Below, piece by piece: positions 44,204-55,126 of a stretch of 64,000 nucleotides of DNA. Below the pieces are notes generated by a model. The model saw nothing but the letters and a program-made list of their open reading frames with translations, was not told the DNA's origin and did no database searches. The stretch is taken from positions 3,968,001 through 4,032,000 of the forward strand of contig JAULSR010000002.1 of NCBI GenBank assembly GCA_030512295.1. Reading direction: 5' to 3'. Numbering within the stretch: the first letter of the stretch is position 1; the number at the start of each line of letters is the position of its first letter. The position numbers and the translations under genes are program-made. This stretch comes from Bombardia bombarda (Eukaryota > Ascomycota > Sordariomycetes > Sordariales > Lasiosphaeriaceae).

Positions 44204-47030
44204 ATGTCATCAAATTGCAGCATCTGCACCGCCATCCCATGGTTCGAGCTGCAGCCAGAAGACGTCTTCGCCACGGCTCACCACCCCTCGCGCAAGGCCC
44301 TCGAAACGTCGGCGAAAAGATGCGTGCTCTGTCGGATGGTGCTCCAGGCGGCTGTGTCAAGCTACAAGGACACGCGCGGCATTCGCAACGGCAGGGGCTA
44401 CTGGCGCCAGTTCGACGGGGTGCTCTACCAAGACGTCGACAACACGGTCCGCAATGTGAGCTACGTCAAGGAGCTGGGCTCCTGCATGCCCGTCACGTCC
44501 ACCGATTTTAGGAAGGGACCGACAGGAGGTCCGGCCGTGGTTGCGCCAACTGGGGCGCCCAATCCCGAGGGCGAGCATGTTGAGGAGAAGATACCCAGAC
44601 TTGAGGGGCTAGATCTCAACGAGCCGCCTGAGGACATGCCCGTGTGGGTATATGGCAATTTCTGGGCTGAAAACGAAGGAAAGGCTGGCGGTGACACGTC
44701 AAATCTGCGCTTGATGGGCATTGGCGCCCGCTTCGCAAAGTCGGCCAGCCATTTCGACGTCTTTGGGGGGTCGCGGGACCAGATCAAGCTCTGCGGGAGC
44801 TCGATTGGGCTCTGCACTGGGGACGGTGAGTAGCCCCTTGTTTCTCGTGATAAGGAGACCAAACCAACATCACATCCCAGACTCCACCTTCGCCCGCTTC
44901 ATCCCTGGCCGCCTCCCATCCCAAGACACGTCTGCCGACATTGCCCTCAACCGCCTCACCAAATGGCTCGCCGACTGCAGCAGCACCCACCCGCTCTGCT
45001 CCCCACCACCACTCAACCCACCACTGCCCACTCGAGTCCTCGACGTCTTCGCCACCTCTCGCGGCGTCGCCCTTGTCCAAACCAAATCACCACCCACCCC
45101 CACCCGCGGCCGCTACCTCGCTCTCTCCCACTGCTGGGGCACCTCCTCGCGCCTCATGCTAACCCGAGCCTCCCTCCCCGACCTCCTCGCCGGCATCGCC
45201 ATCTCCTACCTCCCCGCCACCTTCCAAGACGCCATCCGCATCGCCCGCCGGCTCAACATCAAGTACCTCTGGATCGACTGCCTCTGCATCATCCAGGACT
45301 CGCCCGCCGACTGGGCCGTCGAGGCCGCCGCCATGGCCTCCGTGTACCGCAACGCCTACCTGACCATCTCGGCCTCGGCCTCGACAGACAGCTACACCGG
45401 CTGCTTTCCCACCCGCTCGGGCAGCTACATAACCCCCGCGGCGCGCTCCCTCGGCTACAACGACCGCCGCGACATATCCCTCTTCTCCACCTCCATGACA
45501 TCCATCAGCTACGAGCACACCTCTCGGCCAGGTACGCTCTCCACACTGTATTTCCTCTCTCCTCCGCCCGCCACCGACACCGACACCGGCAATTCAGCCG
45601 AATGGCTCCCCGGCTCCTCCTTCCACAGCCCACAACGCACGCAGATCGGCTCTTTCGGCCGGCGCTACGACCCCATCGCCTCGGAGCCGCTCTCCGCCCG
45701 CGGCTGGACCTTGCAGGAGCGTCTGCTCTCGCCGCGCATCATCCACTACGCCTCTGACCAGCTCTACTACGAGTGCGACACGTACCTGGTCTCTGAAGAT
45801 GGCTTCACCTTTGACAGCGGGGACGTCTTTTTCAACCTCAAGAGGTTGCTGCTGACGCAGCAGATAGGATTTTTTGACCATGGGGTGCCTGCCAGCAGCG
45901 GGTTGTCGTTTATTGTTGGGAGGAAGACGGGTAGCAAGGGGATGAGGTGGCGGGGTGGGTGGGTGCAGCTTGTGGAGGAGTATAGCAGACGGAGACTGAC
46001 CAAGGAGGAGGACAAGCTGGTTGCGGTGCAGGGTGTTGTGGGGGTTTTGATGGAGGAGATGGGGAAGGGTGGTGGAGGGGGTGGGCAGGGGCAGGAGGGC
46101 AAGTACTATGCCGGGCTGTGGGGAGGTGGACATATCTATGAGGATTTGTTTTGGAGGGTGTATCTGAAAGAGGAGTGGTTTGATCGGGATGACGAAGGGA
46201 AGCAGACGATTCCAAAGTTTGGGGACATGGTGGGAGATGGGCAGGCGAGGAGGGTCAAGAGATACAGAGCGCCGAGCTGGAGCTGGGCGAGTCTGGATGC
46301 CCCGGTCAGGTTTATTCCGCTGAGTTATAGATTTCTGCTCAGTACCGTGACGACGGTCAGTGTTGAGATGGATAGACAAGGGGCGGGAAGGGTGAAGGGG
46401 GGGAAGCTGGATATTCGGGTGAGTTCTTTCGAGAAGTGTCTTTTTCCAGTCTGGTTGACTACTAACACAGACTGCCCGCAGGCACCAATCTACGAAGTCC
46501 ACCCACACACCCCGAAGCCAAACAAACCCTGGGACCGCCACGGCATACCCGTCAGCATCGACCTCGAAGATGAGCGTGGTGTCTGTCTGGGCGAGATCCA
46601 CCCGGACTACCCAGACGAGGAGTCGCTCCAGTTCCCCTGCTATGCCCTGTTTCTCGATCCAGCCAACGCGCTCATCATCAAAGCAAACAAACCTCTCCCC
46701 GACCCACTCGACTCCGGTAAAGAAGTTATCTCTGACAGGCTTCTCACAACATCAGATGTCAATCGGAATATTCGGGAGAACCCCTCCCTGAAAGGCATGG
46801 GCTTCAAGGCCATTGTGGACGCGGTGAGGATTGGCGTCGGCGTCTTCACAAAAAATACAAACATGCCTGAGGAGAAGGAGGATGAGGACGGGAAGAAAAA
46901 GGAGCCGAGAAAGTGGGATCCGGCTGTCGATGGGGAGTTGACGCTCGACAAGGTGCTGCATGTTTCTGGGGATGAGTCCTGGGGTCCGGTGCAGAAGGAG
47001 GACCCGTGGGTCTGGGTTACTGTTGTTTGA
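44204..47030 (+). CDS. HET-domain (heterokaryon incompatibility) protein 2
   Basis: Three exons 44204-44825, 44881-46418, 46482-47030, 902 aa. Exon 1 encodes an N-terminal CxxC-containing region (CSICTAIPW, CVLCRMVL). The HET domain lies in exon 2: YLALSHCWG, LPATFQDAIRIARRLNIKYLWIDCLCIIQD, then RGWTLQERLLSPRIIHY, and RAPSWSWASLDAP further on. A Gly-rich insertion (GKGGGGGGQGQEG) and an acidic C-terminal part follow. Splices use GTGAGT donors; the second has a CTAAC branch site near its CAG. HET proteins trigger cell death on allelic or non-allelic mismatch; the partner is unknown. Intact. Confidence 0.93.
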
Positions 47031-47985
47031 TCTGTCGATCTACCCAGCACAGGTGCTCCTTCTTCGTCCACTCAGTCGCTCTTTCCTGCACTGGTTCATT
47101 GTCCAATATGAAATTTTAGATTTGCATCGTGGAGGAAGGTACCCATCGAGGGGATGACAGGGGTGTGGGCTGTAATGAGCTGGATCATGTGGAGAATCTT
47201 GGTGCAGAAAGACAGAAGGCGCAACCGGGCAGATCACCAGTCCCCTGACCAGGAACGGCCCAGTTCCCAGCAAATGTCACATTTACCAAAGTCGCATCAC
47301 TCTCCAACGTCTTTCTGTCTTCGGCAATTCATAATACTGCCCCGACACACTAGCTGAGCTGCCCTCAATGGCGCTAGCCCGTGGATGGTTTGGCCATGTG
47401 TCAGGGGTTGGGAGCTAGCGAAAGCGGCGGCAGCGCAGCAGCTGACAATGGTCCAGACTTTGCTGCATCCCTAAAAACAAAAAGCCTTTCCCAAACCGAA
47501 GGAAAGAAGAAGCTAGCTGCGGCAACTAACTTGCGTTAGTCAAAGCGCACTCTTTGACGGCTGGCTGAATATCCAAAGTGACGATGATGCTAAAGCGAAA
47601 GAAACACCATGTCTCCTTAGCGGCCAGCTGGGTTTCCAGAATCATGCGCAAAATCTTCAATGGACCGGCTTGGAGTCGCTAGTCACCAGGTTTATCGAGG
47701 CCTAGACTTTCTATGTCGGGGAAACACGAACCATTATGCCGTTGCAGGGAGAGGATTGAAGCTTGCTGAGTGGAACGCGAATGTTGCAATCACGAGGAAC
47801 GAACGGTGCAGAAAGAGTAAATGTAATACCTCTGCGTCCTCTTTCACGCCAAATCTCATTTAAGAGTCGGACTTGCCCGTTGCTCTCATCAGGAAAAAGT
47901 TGCAAACATTCATCACCAGTTCCCACATTGCCACCGGCTCTTTCACTTTACTTTCGACCGATTCCCCTCACCCTCCCAGTTGACC
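47031..47985. other. intergenic
   Basis: About 0.95 kb between HET gene 2 and the unknown 347-aa gene. No coding feature recognised. Confidence 0.6.
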
Positions 47986-49145
47986 ATGTATAAAGCCGGC
48001 GATGTGCAAAAGAAGCTGGGAGAGCTCGAGTCAGACCGGTTTATGGAGTTCGAGGTCGACCCCGACTTCGACGCCGAGACCATGAATGAGAAAGGCAACA
48101 ACATACCCAACCAAAGCAGCACCAAAGTGGCTCGCAAGCCGAGCCAGGGCTACCGTCCCCTTCCCGTCGTTTCCCTAGCAAGGAGTGACAGCACTGAGGA
48201 TATTGGGAAGAAGGATGAAACCCCCATCAAGAAGGAGGTCATCGGACCGGCTAGTATGCGTGTCTATAACTTTCCGACACGGAAGTATTCCCTTTACTGA
48301 CGGTATCTAGTACCCGAGAACCGATCCTGGGCCGCCCCGTTCCGATTTCTGGACAGCGACGACGTGTTCAGAGCCTACGGCCAGCGCGAAGGCATTCACT
48401 TTGAACCCTACTTTCTCGGAACTCGCAGTGTCCTGCGGGGTATGAAGGCGCTGGAGTTCAAACAGTTCACTGCTGTCACCCAAAAGGCAACCAATGGGCT
48501 CGACTGGTTTCCGGATCTGAGTCTAGAAGCTGTGAACACCATTGCAGCCGCTGTCAACAAGATTGTCCTGGCAGAGACCAACCAGCTGATCGATGCCGGA
48601 CTCAGTTTCGAGCTGCTCAACCGCTTGAACTTCCAGCCCACTGGGACCGTCGACAAGACCGTCGCCGGACTTGTACCAAAGGCCTTTACCTACGACGGAA
48701 GCCAAAACGGCAGAGAAATCTCTCCAGCGGCGCTTGCCGAGGAGTTTGCAAAGAAATATCGACACGGGGTCCGTCAATGTCTCTTTCCCTTGGTATCAGA
48801 CAGATCTAACACTAACAATCACTTCAGGGCCCCAGAGCGATGCTCGTCAACGCCGGCAACATCAATCCGCAGTTCGAGGTCAACTTGAAGTTTGGCGACA
48901 AGACTCTGAAGCTCGAGGCGAAACCGAGACAGGCGCTCAACCAGTACTTTACGTGGAAGACGATCCAGGCGGCCTTGTGGATCAATCAGTCCTTTGCCAA
49001 GAAATATGCCGAGTCTGTCAAGTCGACTGACACGACTTGGTATCACATCAGACACGAGTTCTATGAGGCTGGTGACGATAGAAAAGCGGCAGCTTTCAGC
49101 GCAGCGCGCTACAACTTTCTCAGCAAGATTTACTACCTTCCCTGA
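47986..49145 (+). CDS. hypothetical protein, 347 aa, family not recognised
   Basis: Three exons 47986-48253, 48311-48768 and 48828-49145 join in frame and end at TGA. There is no signal peptide or transmembrane helix. The N-terminal 90 residues are charged and probably disordered (Lys/Glu/Asp/Ser). The rest is an even mix typical of a folded soluble domain, with ESVKSTDTTWYHIRHEFYEAG near the C-terminus. The ATG at 47986 is the first in frame. The second donor (GTCCGT) is weak but the junction keeps phase and the acceptor has an ACTAAC branch site. I do not recognise the fold or a catalytic motif. Confidence 0.7.
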
Positions 49146-49530
49146 TGCACTCGACCTGGTCGAGTGTGGTGCAAGTGTCCAAGCACGTAGATAGGAGTTC
49201 TCAAAGAAACTACAGAAATAATAATTTTGTTTACAGAGATAAGGTCCTAGTCTAATTATGAGGATGTCTCAGATGCTCGGGAGATTCCGCGCGCCCAGAC
49301 TAGTCTAGCTGTTTACGCCAATGCAAACATACCTTACCATCCGGACGTCCGAACTGTGGCGTGCAAATAGGTGCAGGTTCCTTTTTTTAACATCATGTAT
49401 CTACAACATCAGCATTCACAGGCATCCCCAGAAAGAAGCCGAAAAGAAGAAAGGGATACTGGATCATAGCAAACAAAGCACGGCTCACATCAGAACCTCT
49501 GTCATCATCGAAATACCGACCAAAAACACA
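49146..49530. other. intergenic
   Basis: 385 bases; 3' flank of the hypothetical gene and promoter of the cupin-like gene. Nothing further seen. Confidence 0.6.
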
Positions 49531-50240
49531 ATGCGTTCGTCACTCACCGCCACCCTTTGCCTCGTCCCCCTCCTGTCTCCCCTCGCGATATGCGCAACCA
49601 CGACCACGACCACCACGCCTGGCAGTCCACCCCTTAACATGACGGCCATATCATCGCGAGATGGGTACTCGGTCCTGGAATGCTGGCAGCTGGCCTCCGT
49701 TCCCGTCGACGCCATGTCTGCGGCCAACTACGCACTGGGCGCCAATACCACCACGGCCACCTGGTCGCGCATCGAGCCACGCACATTTGTGGGCGAGGCA
49801 TGGGCGCCGCATGTCCAGTAGGTATCTTAGTTAAATCCTTTTGCTAAAACTAATTGATGATCAAGATTGTCCATCATCCTCAATGGCCTCATCAGAATCA
49901 CGTCTCCCGCGCCCAGCAGCAGCAGCAGCACTAACGAGGTGGCAAATGAGTCATCTACCGCCAGCTCTGCACAGTTAGGAGGAGCAGGGGCCGAGCAGCT
50001 GACCGAGTTGGTGGAGAGGGGGATCCCGGTAGCTCACGCCCAGACACAAAGGTGGCATACATCATGCCCGGCACCACCAAGTCGTCGGTGCTGATCGCGG
50101 CCGACCTCAAGGCTGTGAGCACCATCCAGGGGCATCTTACAGAGTTTCCGAGCGACGAGCCGACGGTATTGGTGCAGATACCATTTGAGGGAGACAAGAT
50201 TCCAGAGCATGTGGTGTTGTATGATGGGCCTTGTGTTTAG
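49531..50240 (+). CDS. small secreted cupin-like protein
   Basis: Model 49531-49817, 49866-49938, 50052-50240, 182 aa. Signal peptide MRSSLTATLCLVPLLSPLAICA, then a Thr run. The first junction gives HVQLSIILNGLIRITSP, like the core strands of fungal secreted cupin-type small proteins. The last exon carries SSVLIAADLKAVSTIQGH and ends VVLYDGPCV, a typical C-terminus of that group. The second intron (GTGGCA...AAAG, 113 nt) is inferred because the reading frame changes between exon 2 and the conserved last exon; other choices are possible. No complete metal-binding His set is visible. Role unknown. Confidence 0.6.
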
Positions 50241-51046
50241 CCCGGGTAATAAAATGCCCCTTCCGACCAAGACCCGTGTAATGATCAACCAAGAAACTGT
50301 TATTTACAGACCCCCCTTTTCCTAACCCTCGCAACGCCCACCAGCGTGAATACCATTAAACACGCATTCAATATCTTGGTTGCATTCTATACGGCCGTGA
50401 AGAACGGCGTAGGCAGTAGTAATAGCGGAGGCAACGGCAGCGTTAAAAGCAGCTGCCTTTAGCGTCTTTCGAGCTCGTCCGGGTTGAGTGTTTGCATTGT
50501 GAGATGAGCAAACTATGCTTGTAGAATATGGGGGCGGGCTCTCGGCTGTTGTGCTTTTTGCAGCGTCTTGGGGGGGGGGGGGGGGGTACATGTGTTGTAG
50601 CAGGCTTACTCCGTCGTGGTCTATACATAAGCCGATCGGACAGTGCGAGTGCCATCTTTTCCACTTGAGCTAAAGATGTTTAGGCTTCGGAGAAAAAGAA
50701 GGGTGAAGAATTTCGAAAATTATAAAAGAGAGAAAGTTGTGCAGAGAGACGGGAGTGATCTTATTAATACCTACCTAGCTTATATAGACAGGCGAAGTGC
50801 ATTATCACGGTACTCGTTAGTTCAACCGAGGCTTAGAATAGAGCCTGTGACGTTGTAATTTAGACTTCTATCACATCCTTTTGATAGTGACTAAAGATGG
50901 ATAACATTAAATCCCAAACAAATGTACAAAGACCCTATTCATTTCACACATTCGCTCCGCTCAGAAACAAAAGACCAAGGCCGCCTCAACGTGCTGCACA
51001 GGTATACAACCATCAGTCGCCACAATACAGAACCCAAACCAGAAAA
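50241..51046. other. intergenic with G17 tract
   Basis: About 0.8 kb. A minus-strand ORF at 50322-50591 (89 aa) reads through the homopolymer as polyproline and has a Cys pair near its end, but its start depends on the G-run length; not called. Confidence 0.5.
50570..50586 (+). repeat. G17 homopolymer
   Basis: Seventeen consecutive G; length uncertain in most sequencing methods. Confidence 0.95.
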
Positions 51047-51192
51047 TCACAGACACTGCGAGTAGTAGTCGTTCTGGAACTTGCACGTCGTGCCCGCCGC
51101 ACACGTCTTGCACCCGTTGTACGTCTTGCCCGCACACTGTCCATACCTGGCCGCCGCACAGGCCCCGGGCGCGTTGGGGGTCGGGTTGTTAC
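51047..51192 (-). other. CBM1-encoding last exon of the GH16 gene
   Basis: Encodes a linker NNPTPNAPGACAAAR and a family 1 carbohydrate-binding module with the usual Cys and aromatic residues (Y..C.G....G...C..G..C......YYSQC). Confidence 0.85.
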
Positions 51193-52651
51193 CTAATGTA
51201 CATGCACCGTCAGAAAGCGTGTTTCTAGGAATGGACAACTATCCATGCCAGGGAGAGGATTGCAGCCAGGGGTAATGTTTTTGGGGAACGAATGGAATCA
51301 GAAGACGAAACAGTGGGAAAAGAGGTTGGGGGAGATGAAGGAGAAAATGGTGTTGTGGATGAAGGTGATGTGGGTAAAGGGGAAGTAGATGCAGATGGAA
51401 AAGGTGCAGCTGAAGACAAGGTAGAAAAAGGTGAGGTTGGTGAGTCCGAGAACGAGGCGGAATATGAGGAAGAAGCCGAAGTTGAAGAGGGGGACGGATG
51501 AATTGTAAAAGGCAACGGCGACGATAAAGAAGACGGTAAAGTCGTAGGTAAAGAAACAGAACAGAAAGATGAAGAAGAAGAAGAAAAGTCCTCCTCACCG
51601 CCCGTAATCAGCACCGGCTGCCCCGTCTTGCTCGTCTCATCAATACTGCACACGTTCACACAAGTCCCAGTCTTAACGGCACCCGGATCCGTATTGTTAT
51701 ACACCATTTCGATCCACTGAATCTGCATATACGCCGCCCCATTCGGCGACATGTGCCCGCTCCAACTGCCCCCGTCGCTCCACGCATTAAACATAACCTG
51801 GGCCGGGTCCCGCGGCGCCTGGAACGTGATAGTACTATGCGTCTGCCCATTGACATACCACGTCGTGCTGCCCGGCGTCCAGTCCATGCGGTAATACGCC
51901 CAGTCGCTCCAGCGGCGGCCCCCGGCAGACTCACGTTGCGCGTCGCCTGCGGAATGTCGTCGGTGCTGTTCCACGCCGGCTGGTTGGTGTACTGCACGTA
52001 CGAGGGCGGGTCGCGCGTGCGGATCTCGAGATCAGCCTCCTGCACCAACGACGTGTTGAGCGGCGTCGGCGGGGGCCGGTACGTGAACATGGCCGTCACG
52101 GCGCCGCTGGAACCCTTTGTGCGCGCGTACATGCGGACCGACAGGAACTGGTACCCGTTGCTCGCCGACTCGAACTCGGCGGCCGACTGGAAGTCGGAAT
52201 GCCGCACTGTGCGCATCGTCATGTGCGTCTGCCCGTTGGCTCCATTGTCCGTGTTGCGCTCAATGTAGATATTGTTAGGGCTGTTGACCATCTTTACTGT
52301 CGCGTCGTTGACGTCAGTGTTGTTTAGGGAGAGGAGACCCGAGTTGTTCCAGTTCTGAATCCGCCACGCGTTGGCCCATGTTGCCGAGGTGAAGAAGGAG
52401 CTTGTTGGCGGCGCCGCTGCGTTGCTGTCGAAGTTGCTGATGGGTCCCGGCACATTGACATACTGTGAGAGGGAACGAAAGTCGAAGAATTGGTGGTGGG
52501 CAAAGTAGTTGACACTGGTCGCGTTTGTCCTGTAGCAGCCGCAGTTGGAGTCAGTCGTCAAGGGGTAGGCAGCGAGGGCGACGTCGACGAGCAGTGCTGC
52601 GCTGAGGAGCAGAAGTAGCGCGAATGGCCGCGCAGGCGAGGTGGTCGGCAT
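51047..52651 (-). CDS. GH16 beta-glucanase with alternative CBM1 or GPI-anchored C-terminus; frameshift in C5 run
   Basis: Secreted GH16-family endo-beta-glucanase-like enzyme. Start at 52651: signal peptide MPTTSPARPFALLLLLSAAL. The jelly-roll domain spans about residues 60-310, with catalytic signature EADLEIRTRD (E-x-D-x-E). The frame changes by one base at the five-C run 51919-51923 (NVSLPG then GRRWSDWAYYRMDW); a sixth base would restore it. Downstream FNAWSDGGSWSGHM is conserved. A consensus donor at 51598 (G|GTGAGG) and acceptor at 51193 (ATTAG) splice VLITG onto a CBM1 (YGQCAGKTYNGCKTCAAGTT, ending YYSQCL). If the intron is retained, the same frame runs 124 residues of Ser/Thr/Pro-rich stalk ending in SPKTLPLAAILSLAWIVVHS, a GPI-signal-like tail. 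Confidence 0.85.
51193..51598 (-). other. intron that encodes an alternative Ser-rich, GPI-like C-terminus
   Basis: 406-nt GT-AG interval, much longer than the other introns modelled here (about 46-113 nt). The upstream frame stays open into it for 124 codons, about one third serine, and stops at 51227-51225, 32 nt before the acceptor. Splicing gives the CBM1 form instead. Confidence 0.7.
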
Positions 52652-55126
52652 GGTGATGTTGTGGCCAGAAAGAGCGACAATTTAAAACAAACAGAAAATG
52701 GACGTGAGTAGCACGTCAAGCAATAGTAAGCTCGAGCTGAAAAGCTTGAGGCTTCTCAATATGTAGGAAGACTGCCCCTCTACGTCTGGGAGTGTGTGGG
52801 CGAGGATGCTTGGCGCTGCACTGGGTGGCGGGCTACATATGTCTTCTGCCACCGCTCCGGCACTGGGGAATGGAAGTAATGGTAGGGAATGAGCCATGCT
52901 CAGATCAAAGACTTCAAGCTGGGACATGAGTGGCGTGAGGTACTGATGGCTGCACGCCCTTCCATCTATGGTGGGACGAATTTGCAACTTGCCACTGTCA
53001 ATTTGGCCCAAAGCAAAGACACGACGGCGGGATCGTTGTCACTGGGCGTGCAAGAGGGCATAGCGGCGTGATTAATGGGAGCACACTCGTCATCCTTCCT
53101 TGGGCACAGGGGAAGAAACCGGCAAAAGACAACAAGACCATAGGAGAATTGCGAATGGAGCGGGTCCTCCGCCAAATACAATCGGCAGTCGTCTGGCGTG
53201 CTGCAGGCCAGGGGTTATAGGGCCGCATCCAGTTTTTTTCTCCCCGGATGTTCTGGAAACAATATGATTCGCCTTCCGTCTGAATGTCCAAATTTATAAT
53301 TTACCCGCAACCATCTCATCCTTCCCCATGTCTGCTACATCGCCTGGGGTGCATAAGCGGGGAAGCAAGAGATGGCGGCTTGAAATGAACTGGCACTGGC
53401 CAGAAGAAACGAGCTTTGCGTGATCTGGTGCAATGACCGAATATTAGAAGAAAACACACCCGTCACCTGCCTCAATGTGCTTTCATTAGGAGGGATAGCT
53501 TTGGGTTGCTTTGGGTGACCTTCAGTGAGTAGCTTGGCATTCTTTTTTTCTCCGACGTCAACCGACACAGGAGTAGCAATGATATCCTTTGACGAAACAG
53601 GAACGTGAAATGAAGCACGGCTAGGAATGGATAGCCGGGTTGAGTAGATTGGTCCAAGTTTGGATGCTCGTCGTCAACCTTGGCCCAATTCGGCACTCGC
53701 TTTAGGGCGGGTGCTATAAGAATCTGCGAAGTCCTCACTAGACCTGGAATAGAGTTACAGTGCAAAAGTCAAGATTCGGGTCGATGCATTTGTCAAAGAT
53801 CTGGTAGCCAATCGGTATTGGCAACATTCGTGATGGCAGGTTACTCTCAGCAATACAAGACCAGTCAAGACTGCAAGGTCCATATCGAAAGGATGCCACA
53901 AGAGCAGATACCTCACCAGACATCAGTACCGTAACAGTAGTGAAGGGCAAAGGTCACACAAATAACAAATCAAGACAGAAACGGGACTCGCCTGAGAGTT
54001 GAACTGATGCTTCTAGTGGGTCTCGTCGTCGGCTCGCTATCGTCGCCCCAATCGGTCTCTCATATGGAACTTGGCTAGGTAAGATCCATTCGCTGCAACG
54101 CCTGAGTCTTAACGTTCGGCCGACGCAAATTATGTGAATGGTGACATCGACACCAAGTGTCTCGAAGCGGGCCGTTTAACTTTTGAGCAGACGGTAACCC
54201 AAGGCATCGCCAGTGCAGCTGCGCACTATTTTGGAGTATAGAGAACGTTGGTCGATATAGGCCTATTAATCTGATATTGTCTGGGTTTCCTTTCCCCTGC
54301 TCTTTTCTCTAGGACCTGCTTGCCTACTTCGAATAGCAGGCCGGTCATGACCGTCTGTTCAGTCAGTCCTCGTGCTACGATGATTATAGGACCGCCGATC
54401 GTCAAGGCGTGGGAACGACCGGGCCAGACTATGGCAAAGCCTCAAATATGTCACGACAAACAGAGTTGTATAACACCAAAAGAGCTCTTACCCACCTTTC
54501 TCCAAGAACTGGGAGACCAATATCTTGACCATTTCTCTCTCCTGCCCCAACGAATCAGTGGTGTTTGTGTGGTGAGTTACTCATTGTCTGTAAATGAAGA
54601 GACGCGCGTTTTGCAGATACCGGGAAGTAAGGAGGGGTGTGCTCACATTGCAGGCGACGTGACACAACGCATGTCATCTGGCCTGGCGGCCTCGAATGGA
54701 GGGCAGTGTGTTTGCCGAGCCTTTGATCTCCATGGCGGTCAACATCGCCCGCGACCATACTTGCCGTGTCCCGGCTGGAGTCTGTGCTCCTGTCCCTGCA
54801 GCCAGCAGACCGGCTACCACCCGTCTGCAGCCAGTGAAACGTTAAAACATGAAAAGGTGTGTGTGCCTTTGAGCAGGGTTAATATGACATGGATCCATCG
54901 CACTTAGCTTGTCGAACTTTATTGACAATGTAGGGGATAAGACAGCAAATATTGACGCTTTGCCAAGCGTACGTCAATCCTCGAGAATATAGCGACAGAA
55001 ATGACAATAGTAATCTCGGTGAATTTCTATCACCTTCACCTCTACTACCGAGTGCCGTTGAAATACAGCGATACGAGTGGTACAATTCCTGGCTATATCC
55101 AACGCCCGCCAGGCCTAGTCACGTAC
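52652..55126. other. long intergenic region, no gene recognised
   Basis: About 2.5 kb. An ORF at 54320-54907 (plus, 195 aa) and others have irregular composition and no domain, and were not called. Contains the GH16 promoter at its left end. Confidence 0.5.

Noticed and set aside
45594..46601. 335-aa minus-strand ORF
   Set aside because: Antisense to HET gene 2; His/Pro-rich shadow.
50322..50591. 89-aa minus-strand ORF with polyproline
   Set aside because: Its start and frame depend on the length of the G17 homopolymer; no recognised family.
54320..54907. 195-aa plus-strand ORF
   Set aside because: No start context, domain or signal peptide; irregular Cys content; not supported.
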